DNA from: Kingdonia uniflora
Taxonomy: Eukaryota > Streptophyta > Magnoliopsida > Ranunculales > Circaeasteraceae
Assembly (NCBI GenBank): GCA_014058105.1
Contig: JACGCM010002671.1
Span: 620,001 to 684,000, forward strand
Length of the DNA stretch: 64,000 nt
Direction of reading: 5' to 3'
Part shown: one piece after another, positions 1 to 12,115 of the stretch
Layout: the number at the start of each line of letters is the position of its first letter
Numbering within the stretch: position 1 is the first letter of the stretch
The notes under the pieces: model-generated
The model's database searches: none
The model's input: the letters and a program-made list of their open reading frames with translations, nothing else
Told to the model about the DNA's origin: nothing
Translations under genes and position numbers: made by a program

Positions 1-870
1 CAAAACTCTGGCAAAACAAATGACAAATAATACAAAACAAATGAGAAACTATCTCTACTAAAGTTGTTGAGTAGTTTATTCCCTATTATGACTAATTACC
101 TCTTAAAAATAATTATAACATTTTATATTCTTACATTCAATCATTGACAAAAACGTTTAGTAATAAACAATGTAACAAAAGTAGGTAAAATTATTAAATA
201 ATCAAAAAAAATAAAATTGGGTTGGTCTTTTATAAGTTGCCAAACAGGGCTTAACAAACCCATTTGTTTAGTTTCACTTAGATTTTTAGTGATTGATCAC
301 CAATACTTCTTAAAAGTAACTGTCATTTGTCATTTGTTTTAAAAAAAAATTGTCATTTGATTTTAGAAAAACTATCATCTGTATTGGTAAAACATATCAT
401 TTGTCATTCAATACAGTTATCACAGCTCTATAATGTAAAGTATTTTATAAAATAGTCACGAGAGATAGAGAGGTTGACAACAATTAAGATGAGAGATCTT
501 CTTTTGTGTCCTCAAACAACCAAATTTGTCAGATGTTATTGAACTTTATGACACTGTTATTTGTCATTTGTTTGAAAGAATTTGTCATTTGTTTTTAGAA
601 AAACTATCATCTGTTTTGGTAAAACAGATCATTTGTCATTCAATACAGTTATCATAGTTGTATTAAAACAAATGTCAAAGTTTTCTAAGCAAATGACAAA
701 GTTATGGTAATAATTCTAAACAAATAAGAAACTTACGGAAAAAAGAAAAAAAAATTCTGAACAAATGAGAAAATTCTGAAAAAAATAAATGACATTGATT
801 GCTGATATAATGACAAAGTTTTCCTAAACAAATGACATAGTTTTCTGAACAAATGGTAAATAACATATGG
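1..870. repeat. AT-rich repeat tract built on a TTTGTCATTTG-like motif
   Basis: This stretch has no credible gene. The word TTTGTCATTTG, its complement and close variants (CAAATGAGAAA, CAAATGACATAG) recur many times on both strands. A longer direct repeat lies at 351-424 and 583-656 (offset 232 bp, few mismatches). Dense short motifs in both orientations are typical of the subterminal region of a DNA transposon, but I found no terminal inverted repeats or target duplication. It could be a transposon fragment cut by the window edge or a degenerate tandem array. Confidence 0.5.
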
Positions 871-1859
871 TAATGATATGTGACGTGATATATTACTTTT
901 AAACGAGTTACAATTTTTTATTATTTCGGAAGTGACATTCGTACTTGTGGAGCCCAAAAACAAGTGGTTGTCTGCTGTAATATTGTAACTTTAGTAGGGG
1001 CAAAGTTGGTTTTTCTTCTTGCCAGTATCGATTTTAGAATTTATTCTTCTTTGGGCCCGATTTTGTAAAGTTGGCATAAAGTAGTATTTAAAATTATAAT
1101 TGCCGAAAATTTAAGTTTTTAACCTTTTCAAGAGGGTAGTTATTTTGGGTTTTAATACTCTTTCTCCTCAACAATGGACAATGAACAATTTTATTACGTG
1201 GAAAACATCTTTTTAACTAAAATTAATACGTGGAAATTGTTTGGAAAAGATAAAACTCTTCTTGCCCAATAGATTTATGACATCACTTATTAAACTTGTT
1301 ATTTTGAGAAGTTTGATTTTGTAGGACATTCAAATTTCATATCCATCGTCATACCACTAGCTAAAATTATAGGTAATCTACACTAACCACATCTCCATGT
1401 CTTTGCTCAATTGTTATCCAGCTCCGCTATAATTTTTTTTATAGAAACTTGGGCTGGTCAGTCCAAGGCCAGATCGCAACATTTCCTAACAATTATAGAG
1501 GAGTGCGAATCTCAAACTAACACACGGCCACTTCAAAAAGCAAGTAGCTTTAAAATGATTGAAAAGTAGCCCTTTAGTTCATTTTCTTTATAAAAAAAAA
1601 AAATACTTCAGGGTCCTAATCTTTTGATCAAGGCAACTAAACTTACACTTTCCTAATTTTAGGCCCCCTCAATTTTGGCCAAGAATTTAGGGGTCCTAGT
1701 CGACCGCCTCTTTGGCCTATGCCCAGTGCCAGTGCCGACCGACCATCGCCCCCCACAACCATGGTATAAGTAGGCACCAATATTGGAGTGTTGTGTCATG
1801 TGTATGTACAAAACAATATGTACCTTTGTTGGGTCGTTTCTCACCCTGTGTTGCGGATG
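871..1859. other. Intergenic spacer, nothing recognised
   Basis: AT-rich DNA without a supportable gene. The segment near 1650-1700 (GGCCCCCTCAATTTTGG type) resembles common plant transposon ends, but no partner end was found. Confidence 0.4.
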
Positions 1860-3347
1860 CTTGTTTATCCGGCACTCTGTCCTCATTACTTCTCCTCACT
1901 CGCCCCTCGACGACTCCATCATCAACAACAGCAACAGGGCTTGTCCGTCGACCTTTTAGGGTTTTGAGTTCTTATCATCATCATCATCAGAGATTGTGTG
2001 AGTCAGACTTCACTTCTTCTCGTCTTTATGGTGTTTATTTTGGTTTCTGTTTGTGTAATTTACACTTGTAGTAGCTCTGATTTTACTTGGTAGTTATCAC
2101 TAGAAGCTAATTTGTAGAACTGGGTTTTTTCTTATTTGATGAATGATCAAGTTATGGACTTGTATTAATCTTTGTTACTGAAATAAAAAAAATGGTGTAG
2201 AGTTGTGATGATGATGATGCTAGTTTTGGGTGATTGTTGAATTTATTTGAGGAAATATGATAGCTTGCTTAATTTAGGCGATAAACCCTAGAAATTTGGT
2301 GGCGAATCGATAAGATTTTGGGTATGTTTGGTTGGTGATTTGCAATTAAACAAGGCACTTTATCTATGATGCAAAAGTAAATTACTATCTATCTTAAGTT
2401 TGAGATGTTGTGAGTTGGTTTAATGATATTGGTCTGTATTGCATAGTGTTCCAAATGGGTTATTAACATGGGGACGACTATCATCGACGCCACACATTGA
2501 AACTTATGTGTTGTGTGAAAACTTGCTTGGTACATAAATATGGAGAAGTTATTTGGTGATGCTACTTGATGGGATACAACTGTCTTTATTTAACTACCCA
2601 ATTTTAGTTGTCATGGGTCTCTCTGGATTTTTTACCCCAGATTGGGGTTTGTAATTAAGGGGTTTGTGTCCGAGTTTAGAAGTTGGTTACTTGTTTTGCT
2701 ATTCTGGGTGGCTTCTTCTATTATCTATCTATGAGTTCCTTTTTCACCTGTATTATCTGGAGAATGGAAATTCCTTACTGGGTTGGTTTGTCATTTGGGA
2801 AAACTTCTTTAGGCATGGACGTTTCTATATATGATCTCGTTAGTTTGAGTTACGTTATTGGCGATTGTTTTAGAAAGATCATTGGTATCAATGAAACACC
2901 TGATGTATTACCCTTTCATTTGTCCTACCCAATGGTCACACCTCTTTGTAATCTTCCTCAAATCGTCATAAAATCATATTACCCATTGAATTATCATTCT
3001 TTGCTGCTGGTGACTGCCTGCTGGAAGCGATTTGACTGATGACCTTTACAAGTTACAATTTATAATTCTGGTACTACTTCTACTAGGCCAATACTGGGTA
3101 CAATTATAAATTATTTCTTAACGTATTCTATTCTAATTGACTTATCAGCTATACGAGCTTAATGTCCTTTTTTTTCTTCCAAAATTATTTTTGTCACTTA
3201 TGTTATTATATTTATGAAAGCCACTGTGAACTATTTGTTTATATTCTATTTGATCTTCATATTTTCATCTTTTCTGGATATCATGTTCATTATATGCTGG
3301 ACATAGTCATGTTTGCATTTTGACAGAACTCCCATCCATCTTTGCAG
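1860..3347 (+). other. Probable 5' leader and leader intron of the downstream gene
   Basis: The stretch 1880-2060 is pyrimidine-rich, contains a short TCA microsatellite (about 1976-1990) and reads like a plant 5' untranslated exon. The start codon at 3348 directly follows a TTTGCAG acceptor, so an intron probably ends at 3347 and a leader exon lies upstream. The donor and transcription start cannot be fixed from sequence alone. The open frames here (for example 2683-3039) show no recognisable protein and probably lie in the intron. Confidence 0.35.
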
Positions 3348-6300
3348 ATGACTGTATCGCATTCTCGGAATAAGATATCAAGAACTTCCACAATTGATAT
3401 CCCTAAAAGTGGTGGAGGTTTGAACTTTAAATACTGCAGTTTTGGGGGAGAAATATTTGTGTCCGCAATGGATTTGAAATATAAGAGTATAGCCTGGGTT
3501 GGAAATGTATATCAGAAGTTCGAAGCAATGTGCCTGGAGGTGGAGGATATTATGTGCCAGGTACACATCCTTTTCATTCTAGTGCCCTCCTCTTTCTAAA
3601 AAAATTATCAGACCTGTTGCTAGTAGTCAGCAACACCTTTATTACTGTATCTCAATGACTCTGACAGATAGGGGCAAGAGATCCATTTCTTCATCTAGTC
3701 TCTAAAGCTTCTCCATTTCTCTTTTGAAATGTCTCCTTGCCATTACATCAATATAATTCGTTAGACATTTAAGTTCATTCGTAGTTCAACAGGGCTCCCC
3801 TTGTAAATTCTTATTTATCTACTCTGAAACTAATTCAATTCATGAGCTTGGTTTATCATCCAAATATAATGATTTAGTTGTTAAACACATGTATTGTCTC
3901 TTTAGAGGGAGAATCCTGTGTTTATGATGTAAGGTGAATTTGAAAGAGCAATTTGACTATGAGTGAAAAAGCCAGGCGAAAACGATACCCTAAGCGTTTT
4001 CTTCCAAATCGCTTAAAGCGGAAAGCGAAAGCGAAGCGACCGCTTAATGATCATTTTTTTTTTAATATTGAAAACATCAAATAGTTGAAACATAAACATT
4101 CTTGGTAATCACTACTTTCACATTAAACTTCATAGTTATTAAATAGAACATTTGAGGGAGCAAAAATAAAGCAATGGTGGAGCAAAAAATGGAGTACGGA
4201 TAATGACTGAGATTGTGACTGTGACAGGGCTAACCAAAGCAATGGTGGAGCAAAAACATATTCAAGAAGATGACAGTTTCTCGGACTAAAAAATAGGGCT
4301 AAAGAGAAGCTATATGAGAGGGGAAAAAGGGATAAACAGAAAATATGGGAAGAAGCAAACACATGCATAATAAAAAATTATAGAGAAAAGCAAACAACAG
4401 GGGTTAACAAAAGTAGAGGTCAAGAGAAGCTAAAACAGGGCAGGCTAAGCAAAAACAAAGCAATGGTGGGCTAAACAAACCTTGGGGAGAAAATTAAAGT
4501 GTTGTGATATCATAGGAGAAGTAAAAGATGAAAGAAGAAGAAAGACACAAGAAATAAAAGGAGCAGAGAGATAAGATGACATACCTTTTGTTGTAAATTG
4601 CTAATAGTTCATGGTGATACTCATTGATTTTTTTAAGCTTAGTGATTCTAGGTCGAAAGCCGAAGAGTTTGTGTTTTGGCCTTTGGGGTTATAGATGAGA
4701 GCCTTTTGTTTAATAAGAATGAAAGAGAAACCATTTAAATGTCATAAATGCCATTTAAGGGTTTTTATTTAATATGAAAGAGAGAGATCTCCTTTAAATT
4801 CCAAAATTGCCCATTAAATTTGACTGTCATCTTTTAAGCGTCGCTTTTCTTCGTTTTGAAGATTATAGTTTTTTAAGCATGCATACAATGCTTTAAAGCG
4901 AGCTAAGCGATCGCTTTTGACAGCACAAGAAAAAGCTATAACAGTATGAATGCGTTTTTTGTCATGGTCTACTACCCTGTGTCATAAATCACCATCTAAC
5001 CAGTGAATCAAGTGCTATAAGCTAACTAAAGGTTTTCACTTGTGTAACATTAACACAGGTACGTGTATCGCTGTCTGGTATGGGGTGTCCGGCACGACAA
5101 AAAAAGAAAATACATTGTAAATAGTGTTGGACACGCGTGTCGGTGTCTGATACGTGTGGACAGGGGTTTGTTAAAAAAACATACCATGTCCATGTTACAT
5201 AGGTTTTTCACATATTTGTAGTGCAGTGGGCCCTGTAGTACGCCATCTGGCACCACAACGCTGCCTGCTTTAGAAGCTTCCTTGAATGTTGCCCCACTTA
5301 AGCTGGGAATTACAAACAAGATAAACAGTTGCTTCCTTTCTTTCTCTTGCTCTCTTTTTTTTTTTTTAGCTAGGCTAAAGCCTGTTTTTACTTTTACAGG
5401 AAACAGCTAAATATGTCGAGGGTCAGGTGCAAAACGTCAGTGCAAGCGTTAAAAAATTTTACTCGGAAGTGTTGCAAGATTTGGTTCCTCCCTCTTCTGT
5501 TGATGGTGTTAAAGACGTATATATAGAAGACAATGCTGATACGGGGCCCAACAAAAATTCTAAAGTGATTGTAGAGGGAAACCAAAAAAATCCTCCTATC
5601 TTTGACGAGTCGAAGATTATTGCTCTCGCTGTGAAGCACTCGAGTCCCCAACAGAACAAGGATCTTGATTTATATAAAAAGTCAAAGACAGATCACGGAA
5701 TAGCTCCTATACTTCCATCTGCAGTATCTGTGAGAAAAGATTCAATCCCCGCATTATCCGCGGGTGGAGTTCACAACAAAAATCATTTGATTCTTTCATC
5801 TGCTTCAAATCCCGTAAATGGGTCACATTCTAAATTATCTCTCTGTGATGGGTATAAAAGATCAGATATACTTGTTGAAGAAATTTGTATTGGAGGTAAT
5901 GTAGTGGCTAAATCAATTGGTAATTCGGTAAATGAGTCAACTCGGGCATCATCTTGCAGCGGACTACATGATGAAAATTGCAAGAAAACAGATTCTGAAT
6001 ATAGTACTGATATTATGACTGAAACTGAGAATCTTTGCGATAGTACGAGCTCTCTTCCATCTTTCATGGCTCTTCCAGATGTTTTATGCGAGAACAAAGT
6101 AGGGGAGACCCAACCATCTTCTCCCTGCAGTATTATATCAGCGGAAACAGATGGTAAGTAATAAAACTCCTAGTCTAATATGTCTACTTTGTGTACTCTT
6201 CGAGGTTCACGTAATGTTAATTTCTGCTTTGCGAGTCATACACATCAGCATCATTGGGATCTTCTAGAATTGAGGAGCAAAACTGATTTTTATTTATTTA

Positions 6301-7239
6301 TGAATAGAGCGTCTCAATAGTGCTATATAATTGCAAATATAGGAAATAGCACTTTGTTGGTACTCTATTTTGACAAAGATGATCTCTTTTAGGTCTTCGT
6401 TTGGAAAGTCATTTTTTTTATCAAGTCATTCTTGGTATGCTCTGCTTACTTTCGTAGTAAAGATTATCATATGACAGATCGTTGGTAATATACTCAGGCT
6501 GTATGGTTCAAGGTAAAAGGCTAGTAGTGATTACGAGGGTAAAGTTAGTAGACATATATCCAGATAAGACTGAAATTTTAAGTTGCTCTTTGAAAACTTA
6601 AGTTTCACCTCTTGTAGACTTCATTTTCATAGTTAAGTTCGCTTAGGGCTGGAGATCACTGGACTATGTATTTGGTTTCGTAATATATTCTTTCAAGTTC
6701 GGCCTGTATGATATTATTTCTAGCTTGCTTTGAATTATTTTGAGATGCATTTTGAACTGATGAGGGCCAATAATATGACAGAAGGATCAGATGATGACAA
6801 GTCTAAATTAAAAGAGGGTAATAATGATCCAGATGAACGGAGTATGGAAAGCATTGACAATATTCACAATCTAAAGCTAGAGGAAAGTTGTATTTTCGTA
6901 GATAGTAAAGAACTTTATGGCATCCCTCGTGGAACAAGCAAGCACAGATCTTACAAGGTTTGTAGACCTCTCTATCTGTATTTCTCTCTATATATCGATT
7001 AATGTATACAACTCTAACTCTAGCTCATGGCATTTTTGTATTAGAAAAAAATACGTGACGCTTTCGCTTTGAGAATGAGCTCGGCAAAGAAGGAATACGA
7101 GCAATTAGCGATATGTTACAAGAACATCGACAGCCAGCAAAAGGTGGAAAGTTTTACTTCATCCTTTCTCACCAGGGAGTTGGACAAAAAAAGCATATCA
7201 AATCACGATTTCCGTGAATCGGACTGGGAACTTCTATAA
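3348..7239 (+). CDS. Uncharacterised plant protein, four coding exons, 445 aa
   Basis: Coding exons are 3348-3560, 5400-6153, 6782-6957 and 7045-7239. All junctions are GT-AG, and phases 0, 1 and 0 join without a shift (1338 nt including TAA). The first ATG lies just after a CAG acceptor. Residues 1-110 form the ordered part: a Gly-rich/aromatic segment with an AMDLKYK core, then an acidic/amphipathic stretch (YQKFEAMCLEVEDI) running over the exon junction into YVEGQVQNVSASVKKFYSEV, probably helical. The middle is Ser/Asn/Asp-rich and probably disordered. The last exon is basic and helical (RDAFALRMSSAKKEYEQL) and ends in a conserved-looking DWELL tail. No signal peptide or membrane segment is visible. 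I recognise the layout as that of uncharacterised plant proteins but cannot name a function. The third acceptor (ATATGACAG at 6781) has a weak pyrimidine tract, so its exact position is the least certain join. The 1.84-kb first intron contains a probable transposon insertion. Confidence 0.75.
3973..4928. mobile_element. Candidate non-autonomous hAT-like element in intron 1
   Basis: An 8-bp direct repeat GAAAAAGC (3965-3972 and 4929-4936) brackets about 956 bp with no coding capacity. Both ends are dense in AAGCG/CGCTT motifs: AAGCGGAAAGCGAAAGCG near 4014-4035 and AGCGATCGCTTTTGACAG near 4906-4923. Subterminal hexamer clusters, an 8-bp duplication and a CAGGCGAAAACG left end fit the hAT superfamily. 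The terminal inverted repeats match only loosely, and a few bases separate the best right end from the duplication. The interior contains three copies of AGCAATGGTGG. Confidence 0.4.
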
Positions 7240-7937
7240 GCAAATTTAAAGTGATCTGTAAATAATCACGTAGCCTGACCAGTTCAGCGGCTCGTGTAAG
7301 ATGCCGTCATGCTACTAAAAGTCAATAATTTCAGGCCGAAGCCCGTTCTTTCAGTAGGTAAGGCACTGTAATTCCCAGTTCTGGTGACAGAGTTGGGATA
7401 AGTCATCTATAAATGCAACCCTTTATGTGGTTGCAATACGACTAGTGGTTCTATTTAAATGCTATCACAGTGAAGTATTCTGGCTCAAACCCCCTTTTTA
7501 TTTCTAATCTCCATTTCAAGTTTATTTTATTTTTTGTGATTTTTGCTTTATTCCAATATCCGTGAAGTCCATATTTATTATCCCCTTTTTATTTCTAATC
7601 TCCATTTCAAGTTTATTTTATTTTTTGTGATTTTTGCTTTATTCCAATATCCGTGAAGTCCATATTTATTAAAATGCAATATAATTACATCTCACGGGTC
7701 TAACATATAATTGTTTGGTTTTGCTGATGGTTCCTCCAAAAGAAGTTGCATTTCCACTCCCTTTCTCTATATACTCTCATGGAGCTAAGCTTTGAATGAC
7801 AAGGTTTCGTGTCACAATCTGCACATATATTGTTCTATACACAGCTTTTTTTCTTCTATCTGAATACCTTATTCACATTAAAACCAAAAATAAAGCTAAA
7901 AAATGTAAAATAAAATAAAAACAAGAGATGTGAGAAT
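7240..7937. other. Convergent 3' intergenic region
   Basis: This spacer separates the converging unknown gene (plus) and TBL gene (minus) and should hold both 3' untranslated regions. Apart from the tandem duplication listed separately, I see only AT-rich DNA. No polyadenylation site can be fixed by eye. Confidence 0.4.
7491..7671. repeat. Two-copy tandem duplication, period 91 bp
   Basis: Bases 7491-7580 are repeated essentially perfectly at 7582-7671 (starting CCCCTTTTTATTTC, ending CCATATTTATTA). The near identity indicates a recent local duplication, just beyond the unknown gene in its probable 3' flank. Confidence 0.9.
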
Positions 7938-9617
7938 CTACATAATATGAGGGCTTTCTAGAATGGTGGAGGCGTACAGTAATGTGTTCCAAGTATCAGG
8001 CAATCCGGGCAGGCACCAGTGACTACAGTCTGCATATATTTCTGGTTTTCTTCTTTGCTCCTGTGTCAGCAGCTTCTCTTGCTTTGTTGTATATACAGTG
8101 GGGTGACCGTCTTTACGATATTCAGATAGCTTCGTGATGTTCAAGTATTTCACAGGTGTTCTCATCTCTCTCAATGTTTGTTCTACGCTTTCTACAATGG
8201 TCTGTGGGAATGCTTGCAGGTATGATTCATCCCGGAATGGCTGGGTTTGATTATAGCACCATTGTTGCCTGCAAAAGAAGTGGTTAGGTTAAGGGTTTTA
8301 GTGAATCAAGTGAATACATTCTGGAGAAATTACCCTTTATGTTCTGGTGAGATGCTTCTAAAGAAGACTGTTGTCCTGGTTGGATCGACATTGTGATCAA
8401 TCCAACGAGCCCATGTTTTCATACCGATCTTGAACGCAGTTTCTGTCGTCATGTTTGCTATGAGCTTTCCTTTGTGTTCCAAGAAATCCCATCTGCATGT
8501 TATTCCCAATAGGGTTAACTCATCCTGAATAATTCATGAAGAAATCCTTTATGTGAAAATATAAGGGAGAGTACATACACTTGCGTCTTTCCCCGATGCA
8601 CCCACCAGTGACCCGAATTGAAGACCATTATATCTGCACCTTGCCATTTACGAGCTGAGACGTTGATCGTATCAAGCTTGAGAATCCTGACAGTTTTTGT
8701 TTGTGGAGGATCTAATTGAACTAGGAATGGGCTCCAATAGAACTCCACAGAGCAGTTATAATCCTGTAATTTACAAACACTAGTACTACTCATCAGTTTT
8801 AATTTTCATTCTTATAAGAACACTTCATAAAATATATCAGAAAACCGTGACTCGGATATTGAGGAAGTTTTACCATGGCTTTGAAGATTTTGTACTGACC
8901 ATCTTTGTAGTCGACAAAGGCGCGTTTTGATGGGATGGCAGAATAGAGAAGACAAGCAAGAGACTCCCATTTGTTTCTGTTGAGTGAATCTCCAACTATT
9001 ATCACTCTTTTCCCTCTCCATCTCTCCAACACCTCTGTCCCATTAAACCTAAACAAGAACACACCAAAATCGTAGCTGCATTATCGCTTTTAACGTGAAA
9101 AATTCAAGTTTTGTTAGTTGATTTCTAAGTTAAACCTGGGAAAAATCAATGGAGATATTAAGGAAGTTGTTTACCTGGGAATCTCACATTCTTTGGCCTC
9201 CCAACTCCATTTCTCATAGTTGTGATCTGACCTTCCGTTCTTTCGACAACTTACTTGATTACTAAGGAAAGGACATTCAGATGGTTCATACATGGGGTGT
9301 GAATCTGGACTGTAAACCCATTTTCCATCGAAGATGTTGCACTTTCCCGACATTGATGTATCCTTGCTTATGTTATAAACATTACTAGCAATATTTTTCG
9401 AAATTGCTGGCGTACTCATAAAAGGTGCCTTGCTTATGTTATAAACATTACTAGCAATATTTTTTGAAATTGCTGATGTTCTCACAAGAAGTGAGCCATG
9501 GTAATCATAATCGATATAGGCTACGATAATGAAGCAATATAAGAAAACTGCAAGTATACAGAGAACTCTTCGGTCATAAATGGCGATACCACCATTGGTC
9601 TCCATCGGAAGCTTCAT
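7938..9617 (-). CDS. Trichome birefringence-like / PMR5-type wall polysaccharide O-acetyltransferase
   Basis: Five exons on the minus strand: 9617-9175, 9048-8874, 8763-8579, 8492-8334 and 8268-7938. All are GT-AG with compatible phases (1293 nt, 430 aa). The protein is a type II membrane protein. It has a short cytosolic tail, one hydrophobic anchor at residues about 17-38, a stalk with a duplicated 22-residue unit, and a Cys-rich PMR5N/TBL domain from C93 (CNIFDGKWVYSPDSHPMYEP). The acyl-esterase core carries the GDS nucleophile motif at 167-169 and the C-terminal DxxH pair at 401-404 (DCSHWCLPG). TBL proteins of this kind transfer acetyl groups to xylan, mannan, xyloglucan or pectin in the Golgi. 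The substrate cannot be read from sequence. Length matches the family. The CLLYSAIP segment after GDS suggests the PMR5/TBL44-type branch, which is an inference. A second ATG at codon 5 could also start translation. Confidence 0.9.
9365..9496 (-). repeat. In-frame 66-bp tandem duplication in the TBL stalk
   Basis: Bases 9365-9430 and 9431-9496 are nearly identical direct copies, so the protein repeats a 22-residue unit containing ISKNIASNVYNISK (residues 50-63 and 72-85). It lies between the membrane anchor and the catalytic domain and lengthens the lumenal stalk without breaking the frame. Confidence 0.9.
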
Positions 9618-10066
9618 TGTCTTTGCTGAGTTTATGGAAATGAAAGGGCTCGAGGTTGACTTACAGAGTCCCTAGTTCTTTGTGTACTATTTGTGGGCAA
9701 GATTAGTCTAAAGCTAGGCCTGGAGTTGGTACAATGCTGTTTCTTTTGGGAACACTGGTATAATTGGAGAGTGGTTAATTTAGGTAAGCTAACATATTGG
9801 ACTAATCTGTAATGGAACTACTCAAACTAAATGATAATCTTGTTTTCGTTCTATATTTTGTTCAAGTTGGTGAATATATAAGTGAGATTTGGTTAGATCA
9901 AATAGTCTGCCACAGTTGAATCTTCACCACTATGCAAATCCACTGTCAAATATTTAACCTTAAGTAAGCATTTATATTGATCTCTGATCACACAACCTTG
10001 AAGAATAATGCAAAATAAAATTGTGAACATTACCTTAGAAGACAAGTTAAACAATATGAGCAGAAA
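9618..10066. other. Upstream region of the TBL gene
   Basis: About 450 bp of AT-rich DNA 5' of the minus-strand TBL gene, expected to hold its promoter. No confident TATA box or known element can be assigned by eye. Confidence 0.3.
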
Positions 10067-10517
10067 TGTACCCGTAAACTTGTTCTTTTAGCTTCCAACC
10101 CTCACACCGGAATTAGAGAAACAAAACTAGAAGAAAGATAATTTTATTCAATATTCAACTGATATCTCTGTTACATAATTTGATTTATAGACTCCTAAGC
10201 TTAATTGGATAATGGTTTCACAATCCAATAGAGACTCCTATATACACTTGAAAACAAAATACAAACATTTAACTGGAGATTAGTCTCCTAATCCAACAAA
10301 GTCTCCTAAATAAACTCATATAAACAACTAGAAACACTTCATAAATATGAAAACCAACTAAAATACTAAAATGGTAAAGAAGGGTTTAAAAAGCGTTGAT
10401 ATGTAGGTGTCTACAATCTGTGCTGCATGAAATGTTTTTGTTGCTGGAGGAGAATCTGAATGTTAAGTAGAAGTGAATCATAATAATAACTAGCTTTAGT
10501 AGATGATGTTTCCTGCT
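10067..10517 (-). repeat. LTR-like repeat, left copy
   Basis: This segment is a diverged direct copy of 12116-12568. Read on the minus strand it has the look of a plant copia-type LTR, with a GAATAAAATT polyadenylation-like signal followed by TTCTAGTTTTG and a terminal TACA. The end that should read TGTTAGG is mutated here. It may be a solo LTR or part of a duplicated gene flank. Confidence 0.5.
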
Positions 10518-10755
10518 TTTGGAGCTCTTGATAACATATTGGAGTAGATATCTCAAGATAGATAACGGTTTAGCCATCTTGCCTGGATTTTTAATACAAA
10601 CAATATAGGGCGATCTTCTAAGGATGATCAACAATGGCAAGACCTCGAGTTTATTACTTATATTAATTTGTAAGCGGTATTTAGAAGACAATAATAATCT
10701 GAAGATATCATGAAAATACTAGCAATTCTGTGATAAAATTATCACTATAAGAGAA

Positions 10756-11835
10756 TTAGGCATACAAGTTTTTCAATGAAAATAGGGTGTTGACATGAAT
10801 ACAAGGAGGAGGATCAGGAGAACTCATAAAACTATTTAGGAGTTTTTCTGTGACGATCTGCATGGTCTTCACATCATAAACTCTTAAAATATGTCTAATA
10901 TTATGATCATTAAGTATGAAGATCAAATTTTTGTTGTTCAAGCTCCAACAACTGTATACACATTCTTCAACCCATTGTCTCCGATGTTAATTTCATGTAT
11001 CCATCTTTTCCCTCTATAGGACGAGGAATTTTTTAAAGTCCATATATTAAGATTGCCGTCACTGAGACCTCCGTCCCTGAGACCTCTATCAACGAGGGAC
11101 AAATAATCATTCATCTCTATAAGTAATATGTCTGTCATCGTTCCAATTGGGATTTTCAGCACTTCGAATCTTTCATTTCAGAGATCTAAAAAGATTATTT
11201 CTAAATCAGGGCAAAAATAGAAGACTTATTCAATTACTACACCTCCAAGAATTACCACCACGGCCCTAAGGTTAGTATGTCAGAAAATACAGAGTTTTGT
11301 AGCCCATAAATAAGTACTAGGAACAACAAATACCAACTCACACAGTAGTGGATCGGGCAAGTTATTCGGACATGGTGGAAGTGTGATCTTTTCTTCCATT
11401 TTCAGAGGATTTAAAACATGGTAATGTTTTTCATGCAAAGGGAATCTGTCTTCTTTTTCTTCTATCAAAACTAAGCCGTTGCACGATGATTTTATCATCC
11501 CAAGTAGAATTCTTGAGTTATTACCCTCATATGTGCATAGATCTCGTAGCTTGACTTCAGGCCGGCGAGCTCTGTAAAGCGCAGTAGAAACTTTTCGTGT
11601 GGACATACTTTCCTGTGAGTATACCCGCGATGAATCTACTGAGGTGTTTGTCGATGAAATCCGGCTTGGAGATTCTATCAAACCATTGTTTAGATTCAAG
11701 CGAATAGGGTTGGAGTCTAGCAAGAATTTCTTAGATGATAATATCACCACTGAGTTTCTGCGCAAGCACATCTATCTCTTCCGAATCCGAACTTGCCAAT
11801 CCTCCTAAAAGGAGCATCTTGCCAACCCTCTTCAT
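10756..11835 (-). pseudogene. Broken F-box / F-box-associated-domain gene
   Basis: On the minus strand a frame opening at 11835 reads through an F-box core: SGDIII, an in-frame TAA, then EILARLQPYS and KQWFDRISKPDFIDKHL. The part of the F-box that normally links these two blocks is shortened. A shift then moves the F-box-associated region into another frame (11771-11280: GMIKSSCNGLVLIEEKED and HVLNPL). Two more fragments at 11162-10938 and 10941-10756 (RVYDVKTMQIVTEK; CIHVNTLFSLKNL) complete the usual C-terminal beta-rich domain. Intact members of the family are substrate receptors of SCF ubiquitin ligases. The stop, the shifts and the shortened F-box argue that this copy is dead. LTR-like repeats lie on both sides. 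Confidence 0.75.
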
Positions 11836-12115
11836 CACTTGTCGATCAAACAAAGTTCGACGCCCATCAAGCAAAAAAATACCTATCAGACCATGTTAAT
11901 TTATTTCCCCGTAGAAATTTCTTTGCCATTGACGATTCCCTAATCTCTTTTACTCCGAGTTTTTATAATGTTATCTCCTAAGCAAAAAATACCTTAATTC
12001 TCTCCTTAAACTTCTCTAGCAACAAACCTCGATTTTTGTTAGAAACCTCGATTTCTTTATCCTGCATTACTGAAATCCTATATTTTCAAGAAACCTCATT
12101 AAGGGATTTTTAAGA

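Noticed and set aside
1712..2071. 119-codon open frame on the plus strand
   Set aside because: Low-complexity Ser/Thr/His content from a TCA repeat and pyrimidine-rich leader; no domain, no splice logic to the downstream exons.
2683..3039. 118-codon open frame on the plus strand
   Set aside because: Lies in the probable leader intron; no recognisable domain and not in phase with the first coding exon by any clear splice.
4123..4368. Minus-strand open frame inside intron 1
   Set aside because: Falls within the candidate hAT-like insertion; composition reflects AG-rich repeats.
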